This document shows, one piece after another, positions 55,477 through 64,000 of a DNA stretch of 64,000 nucleotides. This DNA comes from CAYFPO01 sp964345035. GTDB taxonomy: Bacteria > Fidelibacterota > Marinisomatia > SCGC-AAA003-L08 > GCA-002704045. The DNA lies in the NCBI GenBank assembly GCA_964345035.1, contig CAYFPO010000003.1:62001-126000 (forward strand), written 5' to 3'. How positions within the stretch are numbered: the first letter of the stretch is position 1; each line of letters starts with the position of its first letter. The notes below the pieces were generated by a model. That model saw only the letters and a program-made list of their open reading frames with translations, was not told the DNA's origin and ran no database searches. The translations under genes and the position numbers were made by a program.

Positions 55477-56790
55477 TCAGGATTCAGCTACTTCCTCCAT
55501 AGTATTTTCTGGTTTATTTTTATCATTGCTATCAGTATCGCCCTCATTCTGTTCTTGTACAAACTCAGTAATTAATTCTGAAATTTTATCAACAGTTTTT
55601 TCTCCGAATCCTTTAATAGAAAGCAGATCACTCCGATTTGTATTTAAAAATTCTTCACAATTATTGATATTATTATCCAATAATATTGCCAGTTGTGATG
55701 GTGTAATTCCTTCAACATCTTTGAGAAGCTTTTCAGGTGATTCAGCAGGTTTATATTCTGATTTTCTCACAGCGTCAATTGTATACCCGGTAACATCTGA
55801 TGCAAGTTTAATATTTTGACCATTTCTGCCAATCGCAATTGGTAATTCGTCGTCATTGAAAATTGCTACAACGTATTTTTTCTCCTCATCTATAAACATA
55901 TTTACAGGTTTAACCGGCGCCAATGCTCTAGATATTAAAATTTCCGGTTGATTACTCCAATTAATTATATCAATTTTTTCACCGTTCAGTTCACGTACAA
56001 TAGCTTGAATTCTACTTCCCCTCATTCCTACACAGGCACCAACTGCATCAATTCGTTTGTCAGAAGAAAATACAATTATTTTGCTCCTGTCTCCTGCAAT
56101 CCTGGAAACATCTTTAATTTCGATTATTCCGTCTTCTATCTCCGGAATTTCCATTTCAAATAATCGCTTCAGAAAAAGATCATCACTGCGGGATAATACA
56201 ATGTCCGGACCTCTGGGAGTCCAATCAATGCTTTTCACAATTGCACGCATTGTATCGCCTCTCCTATATCTGTCGTTCATCATTTGATTTTCAAGTGGTA
56301 TACGTAATTCTATTTTATCAATATTTACATACACATTATCGCGGTGTATTTGATGAATATAACCCATAACAATTTCTCCAATTTTGGATTCATATTCATC
56401 ATAGACTACTTGCTTTTCAACGTCCTTTATTTTCTGATGTAAATGTTGTTTAGCAGTGTTTACCAACCTCCTGCCAAAATCTGCTGGTGTATATACTTTT
56501 ATGAATGGATCACCGATAGAGAGGGATTTATCTACTTGTTGTGCTTCTTCCAAGCTGATTTCAATTACTGAATCAGTAACATTGTCAACGATAGTCATTT
56601 CCTGATAAATTTCAATTTCACCCTTTTCCATATTCACAATTACGCTAAAATTTTCATACCCCTCTCCAAATTTTTTCTCTACAAGGGTCATGAATAAATC
56701 CTCGATAATAGTACCAAGATTGGTTCTATCAATATTTTTTTCCCGTGCTATCACGGAAAATGCTTCAATAATTGTTTGATTATTACGCAT
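55477..56790 (-). CDS. nusA: Transcription termination/antitermination factor NusA
   Basis: RNA polymerase-binding elongation factor. 437 aa: an N-terminal RNAP-binding domain, an S1 domain (GEIVMGYIHQIHRDNVYVNI near 135), and KH domains (GACVGMRGSRIQAIVREL; AIGRNGQNIKLASDVTGY). A helix-hairpin-helix tail follows (LLSIKGFGEKTVDKISELI). It lacks the long acidic repeats of enterobacterial NusA. It heads the nusA-infB-rbfA-truB-ribF-rpsO-pnp run. A rimP gene, often just upstream of nusA, is not present. Confidence 0.96.
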   Translation of the reverse strand: MRNNQTIIEAFSVIAREKNIDRTNLGTIIEDLFMTLVEKKFGEGYENFSVIVNMEKGEIEIYQEMTIVDNVTDSVIEISLEEAQQVDKSLSIGDPFIKVYTPADFGRRLVNTAKQHLHQKIKDVEKQVVYDEYESKIGEIVMGYIHQIHRDNVYVNIDKIELRIPLENQMMNDRYRRGDTMRAIVKSIDWTPRGPDIVLSRSDDLFLKRLFEMEIPEIEDGIIEIKDVSRIAGDRSKIIVFSSDKRIDAVGACVGMRGSRIQAIVRELNGEKIDIINWSNQPEILISRALAPVKPVNMFIDEEKKYVVAIFNDDELPIAIGRNGQNIKLASDVTGYTIDAVRKSEYKPAESPEKLLKDVEGITPSQLAILLDNNINNCEEFLNTNRSDLLSIKGFGEKTVDKISELITEFVQEQNEGDTDSNDKNKPENTMEEVAES

Positions 56791-56813
56791 ATCTCCTCAA
56801 TCAATATAATTTC

Positions 56814-56851
56814 TTACTAAAAAACAGAAAGTGGGTATTTTCCCCACTTTC
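56814..56851 (-). terminator. Rho-independent terminator of the TPR gene
   Basis: GAAAGTGGG (56827-56835) pairs perfectly with CCCACTTTC (56843-56851) across a 7-base loop. On the minus strand the hairpin is followed by CTGTTTTTTAG, a T-run, so it ends transcription of the TPR gene at 56895-57563 just before nusA. Confidence 0.85.
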
Positions 56852-56894
56852 GACTGTTAAAATTACGACTTTTTGGTAATTGGCTACAAAATCT

Positions 56895-57563
56895 TTATTG
56901 GTTCATTAAATATTCCAATTCACCCAAGAGTTCCTCTGAATCATTTTTAATATTATACTTTAAATTTTCGGTATCCAGAATGTCTGAAACTATATCATGT
57001 GCCAGCTTTATTTGATTATTCAATTTATACCCTCTTGCTGCATTTAATTGATATTGATGTTTGAATGGACCTAATTCAACCGATTTTGACGCATCCAGAT
57101 ATCTGTCAATTGCATCATCGTAATTTTCCTGGTCCATATGAAGATTACCAATGGTATTCAGAACAGATGACAAGAGTATATCATCTTCAATTTGACTTGC
57201 AAGTTCTTCAAACAATATCAATGCTTTTTCTGATTCTCCGTTTTTAATATGCTCCGTAGCAAGATAAAATTTTGCAAGGTTACTACCGGTCGTGCCATTA
57301 TAATCATCCGTCGCATTTTGAAATTCAATTTTAGCAAGATCTAACTGGGTATCAATATACATATTTTGTGCTTTACCAAAAATTACTGCAGCTTCGTTTT
57401 CGTTTGTTTGTAGGGAATTGTTATAAATCCAATACCCTGTAACAACGACAGCTATTCCCACAACAGCTTGAGTAATCTTTTTTTGGTTCTTTTTGACCAA
57501 TTCAATTCCTTGAAAAATGTTCTCACGAACGGGATCATGTTTTAATTCTTTTTTGTTAGTCAT
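56895..57563 (-). CDS. Membrane-anchored TPR protein
   Basis: 222-residue protein with a cytoplasmic N-terminus (KKELKHDPVRENIFQGIELV), one membrane span at about 33-49 (AVVGIAVVVTGYWIYN) and four or five TPR-like repeats (IDTQLDLAKIEFQNATDDY, EKALILFEELASQ, NYDDAIDRYLDASKS). The layout matches YfgM/Tetratricopeptide_9-type proteins that partner with the Sec translocon or BamB in other bacteria. Followed by a strong terminator. Function here is inference. Confidence 0.8.
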   Translation of the reverse strand: MTNKKELKHDPVRENIFQGIELVKKNQKKITQAVVGIAVVVTGYWIYNNSLQTNENEAAVIFGKAQNMYIDTQLDLAKIEFQNATDDYNGTTGSNLAKFYLATEHIKNGESEKALILFEELASQIEDDILLSSVLNTIGNLHMDQENYDDAIDRYLDASKSVELGPFKHQYQLNAARGYKLNNQIKLAHDIVSDILDTENLKYNIKNDSEELLGELEYLMNQ

Positions 57564-57614
57564 TTAATTTCCTTAAAATATTTTTTAATACTGTAAAACC
57601 TGGTTTCCGATCGG

Positions 57615-57688
57615 TACCCTCGTCCGGAATCGAACCGGAAGCCTTTCACTTAGGAGGCGAATGCTCTATCCTATTGAGCTACGAGGGC
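57615..57688 (-). tRNA. tRNA-Arg (anticodon CCT)
   Basis: Minus-strand cloverleaf: acceptor GCCCTCG with CGAGGGT, D arm GCTC...GAGC, anticodon stem TTCGC/GTGAA (one G-T) with loop CTCCTAA, so the anticodon is CCT (reads AGG). T arm has GGTTCGATTCC. CCA is not encoded. Confidence 0.93.
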
Positions 57689-57756
57689 AAAAATGTAAAT
57701 TTTGTTGAATATTTACGGGCGAAGTTATTGCTATATTCTGATAGTAGACAAAGATA

Positions 57757-59856
57757 TTAATGTAGCACTAAAAACTTTTCAGTTTTTATCATTTCCCCTG
57801 CCTTGTGAGTCATCAAATACATACCAGAACTTACTATATTTCCGCTAAAATCCCTTCCATTCCAGGATAATTGGATGTATTTATCAATTGGAGGGTATTC
57901 ATTATATAAATTTGCTACTTTCCTGCCTAAAATGTCGTATATATCTACAGAATACGGTACATTTTCATCTGTTATTACATAGGTATCAACAAAACTATAT
58001 TGATTGGTATAAAAGGGATTTGGGTGAACAATGATCTCATTCAGTGTGTCCTGAATTGCAATAAAACTGGAATCAATAAATGAAATTCTAACAGCCCAAT
58101 TCCCAATTAATTGATCACCTGATGTAAATGTGACATTTTCCAACTTAGAAAATGTATTTCCATTCAAAGAATAATATGAATGTCCATTGTGTATTAAAGA
58201 TTCGCTGTAACCAATTGCATTATCATACATTTCAATAACCACATAAACAATTTCATTATCAACTAAAATCTCAGAGTCTGTCAAATTGATCTTATTCCAA
58301 CCAGTGCCGATAGGTGAGCATATATATTCAAAATATTGTGGAGTGTAAGTAAATCCACCCTTCATTATTTTAATGGTAACCGGTGAATCATTTGCAACAT
58401 TAATCTCTACTTCAGTCAATAATGCTCCGGATTCAAATAGAAATGTATTTGCGCCATACCACCCATCTGTATTGCCAATATCAATATATGCAAATATTTC
58501 ATCATTGTCATAATTAATCTGATTGACTGAATTTATAGAATCCATCGTTATTGTTGTCTCACTTGCTTGATTTTCAGCATCATGGGTAATAAATGAATAC
58601 ATATATTCATTTCCATAATTATTCTGAGGAAATATCCAAATTCCCTCCTCAGAGTTTTCCAGAATTTCTTTGATTGTTAGATCTATAAGGCTGCTGGTCT
58701 CGCGGGTATTTAATTCTGTGAGTAATTCTTTCTGTACATTTTCGGGTATAAATATATGCCTGGAAGAATATGCGGGTAGTGTGGGAGAATTTATTTCCAC
58801 TTCGTCATCTAAATTTAATGTAATATCTTCCTGGGGCGAAATACCGCTGATACAATCTGTGATTGGATAATTATCAAGTATTATATCCACTATCCATTGA
58901 TCAAAGAATTGGTCAAATGGAATTTCAGTAATATATGTAGCATACCAATATTTTACAGATTCCAGCCGATTATATTCTGCATCCAGAAAAATCTGTTGAA
59001 TAAAGGGTAGTCCCAGTTCGTCATTTTCGTAAAGATACTGCATAAATAATGCAGATTTTGAATAATATGGAAGAGTATTCGCCCCCCATTCATCAAGACC
59101 GATCTGTGTATCTGCAAGAAAATGGCCATAATTTCTGTGACCTAATCCCAAGATTGACGGTGCAAGATCTGCCAATCCTTCATCCAGCCAAGGATTCCCA
59201 ACCGCTTCATTTGGATCAGAATTATAATGGAGTAAATGCTCATACTCATGAGCCAATGTATACATTGCTTCTTCAGGGTTATTGGAGGTTATATCAACAG
59301 GATCACAGTCAATATATATGATATCCATCTCATTACTCGTAGGTGAATTGGTTTGGTCATTTTGATCAAAATAACCTGCCACATAATTTCCGGAGCCGGA
59401 AAAGTTATCACGGACATCCAATATCAAAATATTGACTATTTCTGTGCCGTCTTTATTTGGTGGTGGACCAAATAAAGATTCCTCAGCAGATTTGATTCCA
59501 AATTTATGTTCAATATGATTAGCAAAAGGGGTTTCGGCGGTAAAAATATTCACAAGGTTGGTCAACCCTGCCGGTGAAATATACTCTGAGTTATTTTTTG
59601 ACGACTCTATAAAAAACCTGGAATTCTCATTTTCTGCAGCGAGGTCAAATTCTACGCATTCAAAATAATAATCACCGGTATTAGGCTGGAGAACATTCTT
59701 ACGGATCTTGAATTGATTACTGTCGCATTCCAGGTATTGGCGTGAAAGATATTCTCCTTGAATCAGGTCAGAATTTCCACACAGTCCGTATTGAGTATAA
59801 CAAATTGAAATTAATGATATACTGATTCCAATGAATTTAATCCGAATGTTCATCAA
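57757..59856 (-). CDS. Secreted HExxH metalloprotease-like protein with C-terminal sorting domain
   Basis: 699-residue exported protein. The N-terminal signal sequence (about 1-21) has an early Cys-rich region. The zinc motif HEYEH is at 203-207, followed by NPWLDEGLADLA with Glu226 as the probable third ligand. This gluzincin arrangement resembles the M30/hyicolysin type. The middle is a beta-sandwich region of unknown family. The last 90 residues form a FlgD-like/type A sorting domain (VHPNPF, YDILGRKV, WNGRDFSGNIVSSGMYLM, KTEKFLVLH), implying type IX-like secretion. No por/gld genes are in the window. Overlaps gpsA by 20 bp. Confidence 0.82.
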   Translation of the reverse strand: MMNIRIKFIGISISLISICYTQYGLCGNSDLIQGEYLSRQYLECDSNQFKIRKNVLQPNTGDYYFECVEFDLAAENENSRFFIESSKNNSEYISPAGLTNLVNIFTAETPFANHIEHKFGIKSAEESLFGPPPNKDGTEIVNILILDVRDNFSGSGNYVAGYFDQNDQTNSPTSNEMDIIYIDCDPVDITSNNPEEAMYTLAHEYEHLLHYNSDPNEAVGNPWLDEGLADLAPSILGLGHRNYGHFLADTQIGLDEWGANTLPYYSKSALFMQYLYENDELGLPFIQQIFLDAEYNRLESVKYWYATYITEIPFDQFFDQWIVDIILDNYPITDCISGISPQEDITLNLDDEVEINSPTLPAYSSRHIFIPENVQKELLTELNTRETSSLIDLTIKEILENSEEGIWIFPQNNYGNEYMYSFITHDAENQASETTITMDSINSVNQINYDNDEIFAYIDIGNTDGWYGANTFLFESGALLTEVEINVANDSPVTIKIMKGGFTYTPQYFEYICSPIGTGWNKINLTDSEILVDNEIVYVVIEMYDNAIGYSESLIHNGHSYYSLNGNTFSKLENVTFTSGDQLIGNWAVRISFIDSSFIAIQDTLNEIIVHPNPFYTNQYSFVDTYVITDENVPYSVDIYDILGRKVANLYNEYPPIDKYIQLSWNGRDFSGNIVSSGMYLMTHKAGEMIKTEKFLVLH

Positions 59857-60829
59857 CCAATGTACGGCTCATTAATTCACGTATTGCCTGTCTTGGATCT
59901 TTCTGATTATATAATGTTTCGTAAACCTGTTCACAAATAGGCATATCTATTGAATGTTTTTTCATTAATTGATGAATGGATTTTGAAGTTTCTATACCCT
60001 CCGCAACCATACCAAGTTCAGATATAATCTCTTTTAAATTAATCCCATGACCAATTTTTTCACCTACCAGTCGATTACGGCTGTGTTTACTGGTAGCTGT
60101 AACAATTAGATCGCCAAGACCGCTGAGTCCTGAGAATGTTTTTGATTTTGCACCAAGAGACTCTCCTAATCGTTGAATTTCATTTAAACCCCGTGTAATT
60201 AATGCAGATAATGTATTATCTCCATATCCGATCCCTTTACAAATGCCTGCAGCAATGGCAATAACATTTTTGACAGCTCCACCCAATTCAACACCAATTA
60301 TATCGTTATTTGAATATACACGGAAATAATTATTTGAAAATACTTTCTGGATAATCCTTGCAGTGGTAATATTCTCAGAAGCTGAAACAATTGTAGTTGG
60401 TAATTTTTGTATTACCTCCTCAGCGTGACTGGGACCGTGCAAAGCGGCTATATTTGCATAGGATATGTGAGTTTCATATTGTATCACTTCTGACATCCTC
60501 AATAATGAATCCACTTCAATACCTTTGGATGCATTAACAATAATTGTATCCTTTGAATTTATCGGCAGCTTTTGTATTGTCTCTCTAAGTTTTTGTGATG
60601 GCACAGCAATTATAATCATTTCATTTGTAGGTAATTTATCAAATGTACTTGTAATTTGAATGTTATCAGAAATAATATGATTATTAAGGGTAGGATGGGA
60701 TTTATTTTGGTTTAGATTATCTACAAATTCCTTACGATAATGCCATAGATACACCTTAAATCCATTTTCATTTAAGACTTCAGCAAGCGTGGTTCCCCAC
60801 GTCCCCGCACCCAATACTGTAATTTTCAC
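59837..60829 (-). CDS. gpsA: NAD(P)-dependent glycerol-3-phosphate dehydrogenase
   Basis: Makes sn-glycerol-3-phosphate from DHAP for bacterial phospholipids. 330 aa. Signatures are MKITVLGAGTWGTTLAEVL (GxGxxG), ALHGPSHAEEV, and VELGGAVKNVIAIAAGICKGIGYGDN with the catalytic Lys. GLSGLGDLIVT follows. Lies 4 bp after purM. The presence of gpsA together with a GGGPS homologue is notable, since GGGPS normally needs the opposite stereoisomer. Confidence 0.96.
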   Translation of the reverse strand: MKITVLGAGTWGTTLAEVLNENGFKVYLWHYRKEFVDNLNQNKSHPTLNNHIISDNIQITSTFDKLPTNEMIIIAVPSQKLRETIQKLPINSKDTIIVNASKGIEVDSLLRMSEVIQYETHISYANIAALHGPSHAEEVIQKLPTTIVSASENITTARIIQKVFSNNYFRVYSNNDIIGVELGGAVKNVIAIAAGICKGIGYGDNTLSALITRGLNEIQRLGESLGAKSKTFSGLSGLGDLIVTATSKHSRNRLVGEKIGHGINLKEIISELGMVAEGIETSKSIHQLMKKHSIDMPICEQVYETLYNQKDPRQAIRELMSRTLVDEHSD

Positions 60830-60833
60830 AGAA

Positions 60834-61826
60834 TTAAGCTATATTGCCTATTTGATAATAATTTTCCTGACAGGTATTCAGGTAATTTTTTAGATCTGGA
60901 AATCCATCGGGTGAAACCGCCAAAATCAATCCAATACCAAGATTCATACTCTGACGGATATCTTCTTCCGGTACATTTCCAATCTGCTGAATCAGATTAA
61001 ATACTGGGAGTCTGTCCCAACTTTCCCAATCGATATTCAATTTCTGATCTGCACTAATAATACGTTTGGTATTACCTTCGATTCCCCCTCCTGTAATATG
61101 GGCTAATCCGTGGAGCCAATCTTTTTTTATGATAGGTTTGATTATATTGAGATATGATTTATGTACTTTCAAAAGTTCTTCACCAACAGAGCAATTTAGT
61201 TCAGATACAAATTCATCCGAATCAAAATATTCCAGTAAAACTTTTCTGGCGAGGGAATATCCATTAGTATGAAGTCCAGTGGAAGGAAGTCCTATTAAAA
61301 TATCCCCTGTATTCACGGTTCTGTTTGGGAGCATATATTTTTTTTCGGCAACTCCCACAATTGTTCCGGATATATCATATTCACCATCTTTGTAAAATCC
61401 GGGCATTTCAGCGGTCTCACCACCTATTAATGCACAATTGTTTTCTCGACAAGCAGTGCTAAGTCCGGTAACAACAGATTCAAATACAGTGCTGTCCAGT
61501 TTTCCAATGGCGAAATAGTCCAGGAAAAAGAGTGGTTCGGCGCCAACAACCAGTATATCATTTACACAATGATTTACCAGACATTGGCCAATTGTATCAT
61601 GATTTTTTGTGAGAAATGCCAATTTTAGTTTTGTCCCAACACCATCTGAGCTGGAAATTAATACCGGGTTTTTGAATTTATTTTGAGGAAATTCAAAACA
61701 ACCACCGAACCCGCCTATATCTGTGATTACCTGGCTGTTAAACGTACTTTGTACGTGTTTTTTTATTCGCTGGACTGCCTTTTCACCGGCAGCTACATCA
61801 ACACCTGCTTCCTTATATGTCGTCAA
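60834..61826 (-). CDS. purM: Phosphoribosylformylglycinamidine cyclo-ligase
   Basis: Fifth step of purine synthesis, closing the imidazole ring to AIR. Core motifs are DIGGFGG, SSDGVGTKLKLAF, CLVNHCVNDILVVGAEPLFFLDY, LIGGETAEMPGF and HITGGGIEGNTKRI. The family normally starts at TTYKEAGVD, so the TTG at 61826 is preferred (330 aa). The longer TTG at 61862 would lie deeper inside the acyl-CoA synthetase gene. Other purine genes are not in the window. Confidence 0.93.
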   Translation of the reverse strand: MTTYKEAGVDVAAGEKAVQRIKKHVQSTFNSQVITDIGGFGGCFEFPQNKFKNPVLISSSDGVGTKLKLAFLTKNHDTIGQCLVNHCVNDILVVGAEPLFFLDYFAIGKLDSTVFESVVTGLSTACRENNCALIGGETAEMPGFYKDGEYDISGTIVGVAEKKYMLPNRTVNTGDILIGLPSTGLHTNGYSLARKVLLEYFDSDEFVSELNCSVGEELLKVHKSYLNIIKPIIKKDWLHGLAHITGGGIEGNTKRIISADQKLNIDWESWDRLPVFNLIQQIGNVPEEDIRQSMNLGIGLILAVSPDGFPDLKNYLNTCQENYYQIGNIA

Positions 61827-63636
61827 TTTCTTCTGCCAGTGGTTCAGCGTAAATACTGTCAATTACTTCCATGTAATTTTTACAAACAGTTTTACGAACA
61901 ATACTCATTTTCGGGGTTATTTCTCCTTTTTCAATAGTAAACGGCTTGGCAAGTAACTTAAATTTTTTCACTTTTTCGTAATTTGAAAATCCACTCATAG
62001 CATTATTCACTTCGTTCTCGAATAAATTCAGTACATCCGGATGTTCAATCATACCCTGGTTACCGGAGACAGATTTTCCTTTGGAATTAAGATAATTAGT
62101 TACATTTTCATAACCGGGAACAATTAAAGCACTGATGAATTTTCTTTTATCCCCAAGAACCAGCACCTGATCTACATACCCGGATGTAGCCAATGCATTT
62201 TCCAGCGGTGCCGGTGCTACATTCTTACCGCCTGAGGTTACCAATATATTCTTCTTTCTATCTGTAATCTTCAAATATCCGTCACTGTCAATTTCACCTA
62301 TATCGCCGGTTGAAAACCAGCCATCACTTGAAAGGACTTCTGCAGTAGATTCGGGATCATTATAATAACCTTGCATAATGTTCGGTCCTTTTGCCAAAAT
62401 TTCGCCATCATCTGCAATTTTGATCTCTACATTGTACACCGGTTTCCCCACAGTTCCAAATCTTACTGCATCCGGTACATTTGCAGATAATACAGGGCTT
62501 GTTTCAGTTAATCCATATCCTTCGAGGATGGTAACATCTGCAGAGGAGAAAAATTCTGCAATTTCCTGGGATAACGGTGCACCACCGGAAATGAAAAACC
62601 GTAATCTTCCGCCAAGTTTTGCGTGCACTTTGCTGAATACTAACTTTGATGCTACTTTATATTTGAATCCCAGGATAAATGGTAAATTCTCTCCTGCCAA
62701 CTTTAGCATGGAAACTTGCTGCCCCACACCGATAGACCACCAGAATATTTTTTGGCGGACTGCGGGTGCAGTTTTCAATCCTTCCAATATTTTGGTATAC
62801 ATTTTTTCGTATAGCCTTGGTACGGAGAGCATTAATGTGGGCTTTACTTCACTCATATTTTCCGCTACAGTTTCAATACTTTCCGCGTAGTAAATGGTGC
62901 ATCCGTTTGAAAATGATGTAAAATGTCCACCCATTCTTTCAAATACGTGGCTTAATGGTAGAAAAGACAAAAAGGTATCACTCGGACTAAAATCAATTCC
63001 GTTCATCACTGCTTTGATATTTGATACCAGATTATTATGAGTCAGCATCACTCCTTTGGGTGTTCCTGTGGTTCCGGACGTATAAATCAATGTTAAGAGA
63101 TCGTCTGGTTTTGCTGTTTTGACCAAGTCTGAAAAGGAAGATTCTGAATCAAGTGCATTCTTACTGCCCAATTCCAGAAAATCCAGAAAATTAAATACAT
63201 TTTCTGCATCGCCGGTATAGCTGTCATCCATTACTACAATAGAATCAACTGTTGGACATTTGTCCATAATACCAGCAGCTTTTTGATACTGCTCATCATT
63301 TTCAACAAAAATGAGTTTAGATCCGGAATCATTCAGAATATACTCTACCTGTGATGCAATCAATGTGGGATATACACTTACTGTGACGGAGCCTGAACAT
63401 AACACCCCATAGTCCGCCATTGCCCAGCGTGGAGAATTGTTGGACATTATTGCGACCATTTGTCCTGGTTCTATGCCTAATGCTTTTAGCCCGAATGCAA
63501 TGTCCTTAACCGTGATCTGGATGTCATTTCCGGTAAGACCTATCCATTCGCCCTTCTTTTTGTAATAAAATAATTGCTTCTGGGGGAAGTTTTCAGTGGT
63601 TTGCTGAAACATTTCTGGTATAGTTGTAAATGACAT
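61813..63636 (-). CDS. Long-chain fatty acid--CoA ligase (AMP-forming)
   Basis: 607-residue ANL-superfamily adenylating enzyme activating long-chain fatty acids to acyl-CoA. Motifs are LIYTSGTTGTPKGVMLTHNNL (A3, near 185), EGYGLTETSPVLSAN (A5), GWFSTGDIGEIDSDGYLKITDRKKN (A7/A8) and the final PFTIEKGEITPKMSIVRK with the A10 lysine region. ACSL/FadD15-type length. Overlaps purM by 14 bp. The divergent upstream region has a dyad that may regulate it. Confidence 0.93.
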   Translation of the reverse strand: MSFTTIPEMFQQTTENFPQKQLFYYKKKGEWIGLTGNDIQITVKDIAFGLKALGIEPGQMVAIMSNNSPRWAMADYGVLCSGSVTVSVYPTLIASQVEYILNDSGSKLIFVENDEQYQKAAGIMDKCPTVDSIVVMDDSYTGDAENVFNFLDFLELGSKNALDSESSFSDLVKTAKPDDLLTLIYTSGTTGTPKGVMLTHNNLVSNIKAVMNGIDFSPSDTFLSFLPLSHVFERMGGHFTSFSNGCTIYYAESIETVAENMSEVKPTLMLSVPRLYEKMYTKILEGLKTAPAVRQKIFWWSIGVGQQVSMLKLAGENLPFILGFKYKVASKLVFSKVHAKLGGRLRFFISGGAPLSQEIAEFFSSADVTILEGYGLTETSPVLSANVPDAVRFGTVGKPVYNVEIKIADDGEILAKGPNIMQGYYNDPESTAEVLSSDGWFSTGDIGEIDSDGYLKITDRKKNILVTSGGKNVAPAPLENALATSGYVDQVLVLGDKRKFISALIVPGYENVTNYLNSKGKSVSGNQGMIEHPDVLNLFENEVNNAMSGFSNYEKVKKFKLLAKPFTIEKGEITPKMSIVRKTVCKNYMEVIDSIYAEPLAEEIDDI

Positions 63637-63746
63637 TTTTCCGCCTTTCTTTAATCTTTTCTCAGGTCGTAATTCTACCTATTAATTCAAACGTAAACCA
63701 AAACCATTTTTATGTACTTTTATGAATTATTACAGGATTGATTATT

Positions 63747-63767
63747 GTCGGTCACTTAGTGAGAGAC
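63747..63767. promoter_or_regulatory. Dyad between acyl-CoA synthetase and tRNA-Leu
   Basis: TCACT-T-AGTGA with outer GTC and GAC arms makes a 21-bp near-palindrome 111 bp upstream of the acyl-CoA synthetase ATG and 24 bp before tRNA-Leu. Its form fits a TetR-like fatty-acid regulator site, but it could equally belong to the tRNA promoter region. Confidence 0.3.
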
Positions 63768-63790
63768 ATAAATTTTACCAACTGCTTTTT

Positions 63791-63874
63791 GCCGAGGTGG
63801 TGAAATTGGTAGACACGCCGGATTCAAAATCCGGTGGACTTCGGTCTGTGTGGGTTCGAGTCCCACCCTCGGTA
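63791..63874 (+). tRNA. tRNA-Leu (anticodon CAA)
   Basis: Plus-strand class II tRNA, 84 nt. Acceptor GCCGAGG/CCTCGGT, D arm with TTGGTAGAC, anticodon stem CCGGA/TCCGG with loop TTCAAAA, giving anticodon CAA (reads TTG). A long variable arm (GGACTTCGGTCT) confirms the Leu class, and the T arm is GGTTCGAGTCC. CCA is not encoded. Confidence 0.95.
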
Positions 63875-63996
63875 CTACTCGAGATACTACCTTCCTCAAT
63901 TGTATTTTTCATCCATTAATTGTAATCACTTTGTGACAATCAAAATATCTTATTTGGCGATTAAGCAACAAGAAAGATCAATTGTCAGGGGTAAAT

Positions 63997-64000
63997 ATGC
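63997..64000 (+). CDS. Possible start of a gene running off the window
   Basis: AGGGG five bases before ATG 63997 makes a strong ribosome site, so a plus-strand gene probably begins here. Only its first codon is inside the window, and no product can be suggested. Confidence 0.25.

Noticed and set aside
63722..63919. 65-codon plus-strand frame
   Set aside because: It spans the whole tRNA-Leu gene, so it is a chance frame over a structural RNA.

Overview
The window is a single low-GC bacterial chromosome segment with densely packed, often overlapping genes. Gene content fits the Fibrobacteres-Chlorobi-Bacteroidetes side of the tree. Evidence includes a BamA-type outer-membrane protein, split glycine dehydrogenase gcvPA, PASTA and BatA/MoxR genes, a secreted protein ending in a FlgD-like/type A sorting domain, dockerin-like DVNGDG repeats and a bacterial GGGPS-type prenyltransferase. 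My best guess is Ca. Marinimicrobia (SAR406) or a close relative; that is inference, with no rRNA in the window to confirm it.

Layout, plus strand first. 1-5.4 kb: end of a BamA/TamA-like protein, a TPR lipoprotein, and a MoxR-DUF58-BatD-like cluster. 5.5-18.4 kb: glpD, efp, accB-accC, gcvH, gcvPA, a GGGPS homologue, a Xer recombinase, an M50 protease, a small membrane ORF, ftcD, mutL, a DUF502 protein and an isoprenylcysteine-methyltransferase-like protein. dusB lies convergently. 19.5-27.9 kb: yajC, def, fmt, rsmB, a PASTA-only membrane protein where many bacteria keep a PASTA kinase, rpe, a polyprenol-kinase-like protein, a BatA-like vWA protein and hflX, which has no canonical start codon in frame. 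A 188-bp inverted-repeat element follows.

28-37.3 kb: an SDF-family transporter (minus), cutA (plus), then a minus-strand operon of porin, NrfD-type membrane subunit, molybdopterin oxidoreductase, four-cluster ferredoxin and TorD-type chaperone, with a divergent LysR regulator. The catalytic subunit carries the active-site pattern of respiratory arsenate reductase (ArrA) rather than polysulfide reductase. This is the most interesting system in the window: a probable anaerobic arsenate (or related oxyanion) respiration module. 37.4-42.2 kb: a large unrecognised flavin-barrel-like protein, a TM1410/GH114-like secreted protein with dockerin-like repeats, and a ChaN-DUF4920-PepSY cluster.

42.2-64 kb, almost all minus strand: leuS, two tRNA-Pro, a COG2426 membrane protein coupled to a glycosyltransferase, a MerR regulator, a polysaccharide deacetylase, ald, and the classic translation block nusA-infB-rbfA-truB-ribF-rpsO-pnp. 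Then come a TPR protein with a clear terminator, tRNA-Arg, a secreted HExxH protease-like protein, gpsA, purM, a long-chain acyl-CoA synthetase and, on the plus strand, tRNA-Leu. No rRNA, CRISPR array, prophage or complete insertion sequence was seen.
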